Origin: an uncultured Succinivibrionaceae bacterium
Lineage (GTDB): Bacteria; Pseudomonadota; Gammaproteobacteria; Enterobacterales; Succinivibrionaceae
Assembly (NCBI GenBank): GCA_944390105.1
Contig: CALXOV010000043.1
Coordinates: 1 to 62,043 of the forward strand
Direction of reading: 5' to 3'
Length of the DNA stretch: 62,043 bases
Shown: positions 1-7,346 of the stretch, piece by piece
Numbering within the stretch: the first letter of the stretch is position 1
Layout of the letters: the number at the start of each line of letters is the position of its first letter
The notes under the pieces: model-generated
Database searches by the model: none
What the model was told of the DNA's origin: nothing
The model's input: the letters and a program-made list of their open reading frames with translations, nothing else
Program-made: the position numbers and the translations under genes

Positions 1-166
1 CACAATGCTGCACAAAACATCTTAAGAAGGGCAGGACTTGCCCGGATGGCCTGTCAAGCGAACCTCAAAAGAGGTCGGCAGCAGGAACCCGCCGAAGCTT
101 ACAACAATAGCAGTATTGTTGTTTAGCGGTAGGAATCCTCGGCCTTTAGGCCGAGAAGGACGTCAA
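1..166 (+). mobile_element. IS200/IS605-type element, right end only
   Basis: The left edge of the window cuts through an element of which only the right end is visible. The stem CTCGGCC (138-144), loop TTTA and stem GGCCGAG (149-155) form a perfect subterminal hairpin, followed by AAGGACGTCAAG. This arrangement (GGAATCC, hairpin, GGAnGTCAA) is the classic right end of IS200/IS605 elements with a TnpB gene, and the end probably falls at or just after the TCAA at 163-166. In such elements the 3' part of tnpB and the right end also make up the omega RNA scaffold, so the bases just after 166 would be the guide. Family assignment rests on recalled consensus patterns, not on a search. Confidence 0.6.
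3..110 (+). pseudogene. tnpB: TnpB (OrfB) C-terminal fragment
   Basis: An open frame enters from the left edge at position 3 and stops at TAG 108-110, encoding about 35 residues rich in Lys, Arg, Ser and Gly and ending in SAAGTRRSLQQ. Tails of this kind, with AGTRR close to the stop and lying just before a right-end hairpin, are typical of TnpB from IS200/IS605 elements. The catalytic RuvC part would lie outside the window, so I cannot say whether the full gene is intact. A competing frame (38-241) runs through the hairpin and is not credible as a separate gene. Confidence 0.45.
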
Positions 167-242
167 GTTAAGGAAACTCCATTTATGCTCTATGAGAAAG
201 GTTATAATGTGAGCACTATCAACTTTTTAAGGACCATATAAC

Positions 243-995
243 ATGGCTTCATCCTTTAACTTGACCAAGTTGTGCGTATTTGCAGCCGTCGGCTACATCT
301 GCGCCGGTACCATGGTGGCAATCCTCGCTGGATTGCCGCTTTTTGCTGTCTATCTGGAAAGCAATCTCTACGTTGTAGCTGCGGTCTTCGTGTCCGCCTT
401 CATCCTCGCCACATTAGCTGGACTGCTGCTCATTCGCTATTTGGTCCCGCGTTACGGCGCCAAGCCCATTTATGAGCAGGATGTACTCATCTACATGATA
501 GGTATGCTGTTCATGGCGCTGACCATGAACAAGGCCATGTTTCTCATCGGCATCTTCATTACTTTTGGAGCGCTGTCGGTATTTTTCTATGAAAACTTCA
601 CGCGTCAAGTCAATATTGCCCGCCGCGGCTTTCCGTCGGCTTTAGCCTTAGGCGGCTGGGCGTTAGGTCCAATTGTCTGCGTCTTGGCTATCGCCCTATT
701 TGAGCAGGACGGCCTCATTACCGCCCGCATACTATTTGCTCACTTTATTGTGATTGGATTTTGGGTGTGGATTCAGCGCCTGTCGCTGCATGAGGCATAT
801 CAGGATGCTCCTACTTTCTTCTTAAGCAAACCTCATCCCAGCTCTGCAACGCCCGAGACTGCCACAGCATCCGCTCAGACGGCTGATACGGGCGCAGCGG
901 ATACAGCTCCGACCGAGCCAACGGCCACGTCTGCGGCAATGCCAACACCACCTGCAGATGTTGACCCGAATGATTCGCCTGATCGTCAAATTTAG
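243..995 (+). CDS. Polytopic inner-membrane protein, unknown function
   Basis: The 250-residue product is mostly hydrophobic, with roughly five to six membrane segments over residues 8-185, followed by a hydrophilic tail of about 60 residues rich in Ala, Thr, Pro and Asp. ATG at 243 is preceded by AAGGA with a normal spacing. The gene ends 8 bp before a transporter gene whose ribosome site overlaps this stop, so the two are probably co-transcribed and may form one membrane complex. I do not recognise the family. The low-complexity tail (residues about 190-250) resembles a flexible cytoplasmic linker rather than a domain. Function as a transporter subunit is inferred only from the neighbour. 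Confidence 0.75.
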   Translation: MASSFNLTKLCVFAAVGYICAGTMVAILAGLPLFAVYLESNLYVVAAVFVSAFILATLAGLLLIRYLVPRYGAKPIYEQDVLIYMIGMLFMALTMNKAMFLIGIFITFGALSVFFYENFTRQVNIARRGFPSALALGGWALGPIVCVLAIALFEQDGLITARILFAHFIVIGFWVWIQRLSLHEAYQDAPTFFLSKPHPSSATPETATASAQTADTGAADTAPTEPTATSAAMPTPPADVDPNDSPDRQI

Positions 996-1003
996 GAATC
1001 CGT

Positions 1004-2386
1004 ATGCACTCTTTAAAATCCATGCTGGCGCTGTGTGCCGCCCTATTGTGCGTTAGTCCCGCTGCGCTGGCGGCCGAGCCAATTTTTACCCGCGTATCCA
1101 TTTTTGGCGTGCGCTATGAAATGATTATTTTCGCCGCCATGCTAGTCGGCGTCGCCATTTTCTACACTAAGACCCGTCAAGTTGCCATCTTGGGCTTAGT
1201 TGCGCTGTGCTTCTTTAAGTACGAGTTTACCGACGGCTTCTCGGTCATCACCAAACTCTTTGGCTACACCAACGAGGCTGGCGAGCACATCAAAGGGTCG
1301 TGGAGCACCTACTTTAACCTCATTCTGATGCTGCCTGGCTTTGCAGTCTTAGCCAGCATCTTTGAGCACTCGCGCTTCCCTGACCTCCTGCCTAAGTATT
1401 TACCATCAGGCTTGGCCGGCGGCATCTGCCTGCTCATCATGATCTTCATCTTGAGTACCTTCCTTGATAATATTGCTGCGGCTATGATCGGCTGCACGAT
1501 TGCAGCGGCCATTTATAAAGGTAAGGTGCATATCGGTTTTGTAGCTGCTATCTGCGCGGCTTCCAATGCCGGTGGTGCTGGATCAGTGGTCGGTGATACC
1601 ACTACCACTTTAATCTGGATTTACGGTAAGGATCCGCTGGTTCTGGCGCATGCCTTCCTTCCGGCAACGGTCGCCCTGCTGATAGTAGCTTTCTTCGCCG
1701 CTCGGCAGCAACAGAAGTATGCCGCCTTAAATACCGAAGTAGCTGATAATGTGCATGTCGATAAACCCAAGCTCGTCGTGGTGGCATTGATTTTAATCGG
1801 CGCCATCACCTTCAACTACTTCTTTGAACTGCCGGCTATCGGCATATGGATTGCGATCTTAATCGGTCTCTTCTTCACCAAGATCAATTTAAAGGCAGCA
1901 CTGGATTCCTACGACAGTACGGTATTCCTAGTGGCCTTAGTATTCTGCGCTGAATTAGTCCCGATTGACTCGGTCCCCGATGCGTCGATTCTATCTACCT
2001 TAGCTATCGGCTTCGTCTCAGCAGTGTTCAACAATATTCCGTTAACTCAGCTGTGCCTCATCAAAGGAGGCTACGACTGGCCGCTTATCTCCTATGCAGT
2101 AGGTTTTGGCGGTTCGATGATTTGGTTCGGCTCGTCAGCCGGTGTGGCAGTCTGCGACAAGTTCCCCAAAGCCCGCAGCTTCATGAACTGGCTGCGCTAC
2201 GGCTGGCATATTCCGTTTGCCTTCGTCATCGGCTTCGGCGTATATCTGCTGGTCTTAGGCTGGGATCCAATGAAGGGCAATCCGCCCGATCAGATGCCGG
2301 AGCCTATCTCCTACTCTGAATCGATCGGCAATACACCGATTCACAATGAAATCCCGACTAGCGTTGAGGTTCCGGCTGCCGAATAA
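1004..2386 (+). CDS. Ion-transporter superfamily permease (ArsB/NhaD/citrate-transporter-like)
   Basis: The 460-residue protein begins with a likely signal-type segment (residues 1-24, ending AALAAEP) and has about ten to eleven further hydrophobic helices. Two motifs suggest the ion-transporter superfamily: STFLDNIAAAMIG near residue 150-165, like the DNxxxA loop of ArsB and NhaD, and NAGGAGSVVGDTTTTLIW near 188-205, like the second re-entrant loop. The second half repeats the pattern (FVSAVFNNIPLTQL near 330; FGGSMIWFGSSAG near 365). Members move Na+/H+, citrate, arsenite or dicarboxylates, and the substrate here cannot be read from sequence. The ribosome site overlaps the stop codon of the preceding membrane protein gene, which indicates an operon. 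Confidence 0.65.
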   Translation: MHSLKSMLALCAALLCVSPAALAAEPIFTRVSIFGVRYEMIIFAAMLVGVAIFYTKTRQVAILGLVALCFFKYEFTDGFSVITKLFGYTNEAGEHIKGSWSTYFNLILMLPGFAVLASIFEHSRFPDLLPKYLPSGLAGGICLLIMIFILSTFLDNIAAAMIGCTIAAAIYKGKVHIGFVAAICAASNAGGAGSVVGDTTTTLIWIYGKDPLVLAHAFLPATVALLIVAFFAARQQQKYAALNTEVADNVHVDKPKLVVVALILIGAITFNYFFELPAIGIWIAILIGLFFTKINLKAALDSYDSTVFLVALVFCAELVPIDSVPDASILSTLAIGFVSAVFNNIPLTQLCLIKGGYDWPLISYAVGFGGSMIWFGSSAGVAVCDKFPKARSFMNWLRYGWHIPFAFVIGFGVYLLVLGWDPMKGNPPDQMPEPISYSESIGNTPIHNEIPTSVEVPAAE

Positions 2387-2419
2387 AGTCTAAGCTTGCC
2401 GCCCGCGAAGAGCGGGGTT

Positions 2420-2454
2420 AAGCCGCAGGGCAGTAAGCTCTGCGGCTTTCTCTT
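2420..2454 (+). terminator. Rho-independent terminator after the permease gene
   Basis: AAGCCGCAG (2420-2428) pairs perfectly with CTGCGGCTT (2440-2448), and TTCTCTT follows. The hairpin lies about 35 bp after the permease stop. Confidence 0.75.
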
Positions 2455-2719
2455 ACCTAGGTCTAACTAACCAACTTCCTGCGCAAAACAAGCAATCTGC
2501 CTTAAGTGTGCAGAGGCTCGTATAGCTACGCGCTTAATGCAACATAAATGCGGACACCAGTGTACCTTGCCCGCAAGGTGCAATCATGAGAAAGAAGCGC
2601 ACCCTCCCCCAACCGTAGCGCTGCGGGTTTGCCGCCATCCATCCCCTGCTACAGGGTTATTCATCACTTGAGAAAAACCGCTTAAAGTTTAGCTGTCAGC
2701 CTGCCCCAATACAGCTGAT
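2455..2719. other. Convergent intergenic region, no gene seen
   Basis: About 265 bp between convergent genes. It holds a small hairpin (ACCTTGC/GCAAGGT near 2564-2579) but no credible reading frame, promoter or RNA gene. Confidence 0.5.
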
Positions 2720-4651
2720 TCACCTGCGGATGCAACAGACTAGCGTAATATCATCAGTCTGCACAAAGCTCCCACGGAAAGCTACAACTTCATCTACCAC
2801 CGCTTGCAGACACTCTTCGCAAGGCCGACCATAACGTTTTTCTAAGATCTTGAGGATCCTCTCGGTCCCAAAGAACTCTCGCTTCTCATTCTGCGCTTCA
2901 CTCACCCCGTCAGTGTATAAAAGTAGCGTCTCGTTGATAGCAATATCACCCTCATACTCCTCATAAATCATATCGCTTAAAGGTCCAACCGCCGGCCCCG
3001 AGACAGTTTGCAGTTCTCTTACCCCCTCACGCCTGATGATAATTGGATAGCAATGCCCGGCGTTACAAGCTGTATAATGCCCGGTTTTTTCATTTAATAC
3101 CATAATATACATGGTGACGAACATCATATTAGGGTTGCGCTCAGCTAGGCGGTTGTTAATAAGCTCCATGGTCTTGCCTGGAGAAAAGCCTAAGCCCAAA
3201 GCGCAGCGAGCCAAAGACAACGTCGTGGCCATAAACAGAGCAGCCGGAACCCCTTTATCGGAAACATCACCGATGATAATTGCCTTTTCATCGTCATTAA
3301 GTCTTAAAACATCGTAAAGATCACCGCCTACCTCCTTGGCCGGCAAAAGATAAGCTACACAAGAGAAGAACGGCGACTGCGGAAGCTCCCCACTGTGCGG
3401 CAGCATACCCTCCTGAATCTCACTGGCAGCTTTAAGCTCACCCTGCATGCGATCTTTTTGCTGATTGGCGGCAATAAGCTTTTTAAGATTATCGCTGATA
3501 GACTGTCCCATTAAAGCCAAGGCTCGGCCGACCTTTGCGACCTCATCATGACCTTGGTTTTCTAACGAAGATGTAGCATTGGCAATTGCCTGCGGATCGC
3601 TTAAGTTGACCTTAGAAATCTCATCGGCCTTCTGTGCAATCAAATTTAAGGTTGCGGTTAATCTTCCTGAAAGAAGGAAAGCCATCAGCACCGATAAGGC
3701 TAAAACCGCTAGGCCAATTAAAAGGCTCGTCTTAGCCTGCGTCAGAGCAGGGGCAATCACCGATGGTTCATCACGGTAAATGATAATGTACCAATCAAGG
3801 GGCTTGAAGTAGGCTGCGCAGGCATAATACTTCTCACCTTTTTGCGAGGTAAGAGCAATATTCTTTTCCAAAGCCTCGGCATTGAGAATTTTGTTAAGAT
3901 CAAACTGTTTTAAGGTTTGCGAAGCATCCTCGCCGGTGGCCAGAATAAGCTTATGATCGCTCGCATTAACGATCGCCACCTCACCGCTTAAATTATCCTG
4001 CATCACCTCAAAGGTTTCATTGAGCTGAAGCAGAATACTTTTACTGTCAACTGAATAATAAGCAATTAGATCATCAATATTCTGCAAAACACAGATAAGG
4101 TACTTATTATCCGATCCAATGACGTGACTGAAGCTTAAGTAATTTCCTTTCAAACGATCCGCAGAAAAGAGCACTAGATAATAACCATCCACGAGGTAAT
4201 TGTAGTCAGCGCGCACTGAGGAAAGCAACGTCTGACCGCCGATCGAGCGCGCTTGGAAAATTGAAGAAAACTTAGGAGCAATCAAAATCTCGCGATTTTT
4301 TAACAAGATCAAATCCTTTCCTACCTGATTGAAGCTGTCTTGCTGCCCTTTTAGGAAAGTAATGAGATCCTCTTCATTTGGCGCATAATTTTCAACATAG
4401 TGCGTTAAGATCTGCGTCTGCTCGCGAAGCTCCGAGCGGGTATTTAAAACCGAAATAATCTGCTGATTGATATAGGCAAAATACTGACCTAAGATCGTAT
4501 TATTTAAAAGTTTTATGGTCTGCTTCTGCGCTGCAAGCTCACTTTTAATGTGCAAAGAACGCTGCTCAAAAGCCGAGTAAACCGTAATCCCTCCGGTTGC
4601 AAGCACCGTGATCGCCGCAAACAGACACAGCACTTTATTTCTAAACTTCAT
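2720..4651 (-). CDS. Membrane-bound SpoIIE/RsbU-type PP2C phosphatase (BtrU-like)
   Basis: The 643-residue protein has TM1 (about 8-26), a sensor region outside the membrane (about 30-300), TM2 (about 308-328), a HAMP-like and coiled-coil linker (about 330-410) and a C-terminal PP2C domain (about 410-640). Metal-binding motifs are visible: GGDLYD at 442-447 and GDVSDKG at 461-467. Such phosphatases dephosphorylate an STAS antagonist and so release an anti-sigma or target protein. The start overlaps the transglycosylase stop by ATGA and has GAGGAG upstream. It closes an operon that also encodes the STAS antagonist and the RsbW-like kinase, matching BtrU of the Bordetella T3SS switch and chlamydial RsbU. 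The ligand of the sensor region is unknown. Confidence 0.9.
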   Translation of the reverse strand: MKFRNKVLCLFAAITVLATGGITVYSAFEQRSLHIKSELAAQKQTIKLLNNTILGQYFAYINQQIISVLNTRSELREQTQILTHYVENYAPNEEDLITFLKGQQDSFNQVGKDLILLKNREILIAPKFSSIFQARSIGGQTLLSSVRADYNYLVDGYYLVLFSADRLKGNYLSFSHVIGSDNKYLICVLQNIDDLIAYYSVDSKSILLQLNETFEVMQDNLSGEVAIVNASDHKLILATGEDASQTLKQFDLNKILNAEALEKNIALTSQKGEKYYACAAYFKPLDWYIIIYRDEPSVIAPALTQAKTSLLIGLAVLALSVLMAFLLSGRLTATLNLIAQKADEISKVNLSDPQAIANATSSLENQGHDEVAKVGRALALMGQSISDNLKKLIAANQQKDRMQGELKAASEIQEGMLPHSGELPQSPFFSCVAYLLPAKEVGGDLYDVLRLNDDEKAIIIGDVSDKGVPAALFMATTLSLARCALGLGFSPGKTMELINNRLAERNPNMMFVTMYIMVLNEKTGHYTACNAGHCYPIIIRREGVRELQTVSGPAVGPLSDMIYEEYEGDIAINETLLLYTDGVSEAQNEKREFFGTERILKILEKRYGRPCEECLQAVVDEVVAFRGSFVQTDDITLVCCIRR

Positions 4652-5310
4652 GGCATGCTCTCCTCTATGCCTGCGGCGGCGTACTCTTGGAAATACGCTC
4701 GGACCTTTTTAATAAAATTCAGCGTTTCAGGAAAAGGTGGAACTTTGCCGTACTTTTTAACATTGGCTGGCCCGGCGTTGTATGCAGCTAAAGCAAGATC
4801 CAGACTTTTAAACTCAGCTAATTGCGTTTTAAAGTATGCAGCTCCTGCATTAATATTTGCCTGCGCGTCATAGGGATCTTCAACCTTAAAATCAAGCATC
4901 GTCGCCGGCATCAGCTGCATCAAGCCCTTGGCTCCGGCACGTGATTTTGCCTGTGGGTCAAAACCGGATTCAGTCATAATAATCGCCGCAATTAAAGCCG
5001 TCGAAAGACCGGTGTGCCGAGATGCCGCCTTAATCTCCTCTACATAGTTCTGCACATCGGCGCTGGTTTTAATTCCTGCATAAAGCTCTAAAGAGAGCAT
5101 GTGTCCGGTTTTTAACAAGGAGGCGCTTGGCGCAAGCTTATAAACATCTATTTCATCTAAGCGGTTGATAATCGGCTTGGCAGTTCCTGCTGGTACCTCA
5201 ATCACTCGCGCCTTAAGGATCCTCGGGTGCGAAACAATCTCTGCGCCCGCTGCATAAGCGCATAGCGCTAGCATCATAAGGAGCGTAGCTTTAAGAGAGG
5301 TTCTCATCAT
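4648..5310 (-). CDS. Lytic transglycosylase (SLT domain), likely T3SS-associated
   Basis: The 220-residue protein has an N-terminal signal peptide (about 1-24, ending YAAGAEI) and a C-terminal SLT domain (about 100-205). The catalytic glutamate lies in MTESGFDP, and the family motifs AGAKGLMQLMPAT and AAYNAGPANV are present. The enzyme cuts the peptidoglycan glycan strand, and homologues next to T3SS loci (IpgF, EtgA type) open the wall for the apparatus. The frame overlaps the end of the RsbW-like gene by about 20 bp. Several starts are possible (TTG 5313, ATG 5310, ATG 5307); I took ATG 5310. Its position between switch genes suggests co-regulation with secretion. Confidence 0.88.
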   Translation of the reverse strand: MMRTSLKATLLMMLALCAYAAGAEIVSHPRILKARVIEVPAGTAKPIINRLDEIDVYKLAPSASLLKTGHMLSLELYAGIKTSADVQNYVEEIKAASRHTGLSTALIAAIIMTESGFDPQAKSRAGAKGLMQLMPATMLDFKVEDPYDAQANINAGAAYFKTQLAEFKSLDLALAAYNAGPANVKKYGKVPPFPETLNFIKKVRAYFQEYAAAGIEESMP

Positions 5311-5722
5311 CAAGGCTTAAAATAATCTGCGTTTGATTACGATTGTCGATGCGCATGTACAGGTAATGAGTAGCAATCTCCTTTACCAAAAAGACCCCTA
5401 AGCCGCCTACCGCCCGCTCCTCCACCGAAGCATCGAGATCAGGCGCTTTAGTTTCTAAAAATGGATCATAGGGTTGCCCCTCATCGGTAAGCTGAATCAT
5501 AATGCTTTTTTTACCGTCAAAATTGACAATACCACAGGCAAATTCAGCATAGCCGTCACCACCGTTATAGGCATAATTGCAGATGTTAGCTAAAAGCTCT
5601 TCAACTACAAGCTGAGTCTTCATGATCGAGGAGCTTAGGCTTTCCGCCAGCGTCTCTTCAATAATGGCGTTAATCTCTCCTAAAACATTTATCGTGGCAG
5701 GAAGTTTTACTGTACGCAGCAT
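5291..5722 (-). CDS. RsbW/BtrW-like serine kinase (HATPase, anti-sigma type)
   Basis: The 143-residue protein is a single GHKL ATPase domain. The N box is visible in VEELLANICNYAY, with the metal-binding Asn, and the G1 and G2 boxes in LTDEGQPYDP and GGLGVFLVKEIA. Such kinases phosphorylate an STAS antagonist and bind either the antagonist or a sigma factor/target. No histidine-kinase phosphoacceptor domain is present, which fits the RsbW/SpoIIAB type. ATG 5722 has AGGAG upstream, and the gene follows the STAS gene with a 9-bp gap. In Bordetella the equivalent BtrW links to T3SS regulation; the target in this organism is unknown. Confidence 0.88.
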   Translation of the reverse strand: MLRTVKLPATINVLGEINAIIEETLAESLSSSIMKTQLVVEELLANICNYAYNGGDGYAEFACGIVNFDGKKSIMIQLTDEGQPYDPFLETKAPDLDASVEERAVGGLGVFLVKEIATHYLYMRIDNRNQTQIILSLDDENLS

Positions 5723-5731
5723 GCTTCGCTC

Positions 5732-6064
5732 CTAGAGGCTAGAAAGTGCCTCATTAAGATCTGAATTAATCTTGATGATCCCGGAAAAACCTGAGACCTT
5801 AAATACCTCAAAGACATTAGCCTGCATGCCAAATAATCTTAAAGCCAGCTTTTTGCTGCCGCATAACTTAGCAAGCTTAAGCATGGTTCTAAGTCCTGCC
5901 GATGAGATATATTCAACATTGGTAAAATCTACTAATACAGCCTCAGAAGCCGCTACGGCCTCATCCATAACGATATTTTCAAGCTCGCCTGCGGTCGTGG
6001 CATCAATGCGGCCTTCAATGGAAAATAAGGTCTTGTTTTCAATCTTGGAACTATGAACCTGCAT
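5732..6064 (-). CDS. STAS-domain anti-sigma antagonist (RsbV/BtrV-like)
   Basis: The 110-residue protein is one STAS domain. The phosphorylation site region VEYISSAGLRTMLK (about residues 49-62) contains the conserved SS-A-G-L-R signature, so the likely phosphoserine is at about residue 54. The antagonist would be phosphorylated by the RsbW-like kinase encoded next and dephosphorylated by the SpoIIE-type phosphatase at the operon end. AAGGA precedes ATG 6064. The gene follows the periplasmic binding-protein gene by about 40 bp, so all five genes may be one transcript. Confidence 0.9.
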   Translation of the reverse strand: MQVHSSKIENKTLFSIEGRIDATTAGELENIVMDEAVAASEAVLVDFTNVEYISSAGLRTMLKLAKLCGSKKLALRLFGMQANVFEVFKVSGFSGIIKINSDLNEALSSL

Positions 6065-6103
6065 GACGTTTCCTTTTTACTGACTGAACTTTAAGGCACC
6101 CGC

Positions 6104-7261
6104 CTAGTGGCTAAGCATGCTGTCGATGCTCTGATAAACCCTGTCCACTGCTATTAATACATCAAAATCAGGCTTCCATTCAATAAGCTTTGCCGTATGA
6201 AGGTTTAAAGCAAGGTTTAATGGTGCAAAATAGTATTGTGAGATCTCTTCGGGCTTTTTACCATGCACTATCTCTTCGACAACATTTGCCTCAAAACGCC
6301 CGGATTCAATCAGCTCAATATCGGCTAACGATAAGAGCACTCCGTTTTCAACCTCTAAGGCGCCAGTCTGCGAAAAAGTTGGGATCTTAGCATCAATCAA
6401 CGGCTTGAGCTGGGAATACAGATTGTTAAGATCTGCTCCCATACCATAAGGGAGATAGACCGCATCTGAATTTTCCGCCAGCTCCAAACAGCACTGGGCA
6501 AAAGCCTCATGCGCAACCTTTGCATCCGCACTGATAACATCTTTTTGACAGGTATTAAGCGCAAACCCCAAATCACGCGCAACATCGCGGATCACCGGCA
6601 CCGCCTGTCCTGCGTGATTGCTCTCCTCATCATCAATGATGATGCCCAAACGCTTGAAATGAAAAATCTGATAAAACATCCTCAGCTCTGAGCTGTAGCG
6701 ATCCCTCTCCTTCTGAGCATGGATAAACGGCTTGTCAGAATACTCCCCCGGCCCAATGATGCCCGCGCTTTCAGGATCGGTTGCGGTCATAACGAGAACA
6801 TTGGTGTGCAACGAGCTGTCAGCAAAACGCTGCCCTGCAATCGAACCTAGCGCCCACACCATATCAATATCCCCAACCTTGCGGATACGTTCGCGCAGAG
6901 CCTGTTCTTTGGCATCAATTAAAGCCGGCTCCCAATTACCATCATACAACCCGTCCTTGACGAACTCGATGCAACCGCCTTGACTGGCCTCACTTAAGGC
7001 AGCGTAAGCTCCCGCGGTATCATGGGTATAATTGATACTCAATGGTACCTTAGCATTAATATAACCATCGCGTTGCAGGGCAAGCGCAGTTTGACGGAAG
7101 ACCTTTTGAAAGTCGGCATATGCACCTGCCTGATAGACTGCCACCCGCTGCCGATGTCCAAAGCTGCACTCATCCTCCGCCCAAGCCTTATCCACAAGCG
7201 CGCCGACACTTAAAAGCCCCACGCACCAGCCTACAGCTATTAATTTAGCAGTGTTCGTCAT
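6104..7261 (-). CDS. Solitary ABC-type substrate-binding protein (TrpX-like, ABC_sub_bind family)
   Basis: The 385-residue protein has a signal peptide (about 1-27, ending DKAWAEDE) and a two-lobed periplasmic binding fold of the ABC_sub_bind/TrpX type, with WALGSIAGQRF in lobe 1, VLVMTATDPESAGI near the hinge and RLGIIIDDEESN in lobe 2. I chose ATG 7261 over an upstream in-frame start because the signal peptide begins there and GGA lies just before it. No permease or ATPase gene is adjacent. The gene heads the operon of the partner-switching proteins, so the protein may serve as a ligand sensor for the phosphatase rather than in uptake. That role is inference. Confidence 0.8.
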   Translation of the reverse strand: MTNTAKLIAVGWCVGLLSVGALVDKAWAEDECSFGHRQRVAVYQAGAYADFQKVFRQTALALQRDGYINAKVPLSINYTHDTAGAYAALSEASQGGCIEFVKDGLYDGNWEPALIDAKEQALRERIRKVGDIDMVWALGSIAGQRFADSSLHTNVLVMTATDPESAGIIGPGEYSDKPFIHAQKERDRYSSELRMFYQIFHFKRLGIIIDDEESNHAGQAVPVIRDVARDLGFALNTCQKDVISADAKVAHEAFAQCCLELAENSDAVYLPYGMGADLNNLYSQLKPLIDAKIPTFSQTGALEVENGVLLSLADIELIESGRFEANVVEEIVHGKKPEEISQYYFAPLNLALNLHTAKLIEWKPDFDVLIAVDRVYQSIDSMLSH

Positions 7262-7346
7262 TTTCCGTATAAATACCTTTACATTGAGTGTAGTTTCATT
7301 ATAACCTAGCATGACACGATGAGATTTCATTTTAGGGCATATTAAG

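Noticed and set aside
38-241. 67-residue frame at the left edge
   Set aside because: It runs through the IS200/IS605 hairpin and has no ribosome site; explained by the element's right end.
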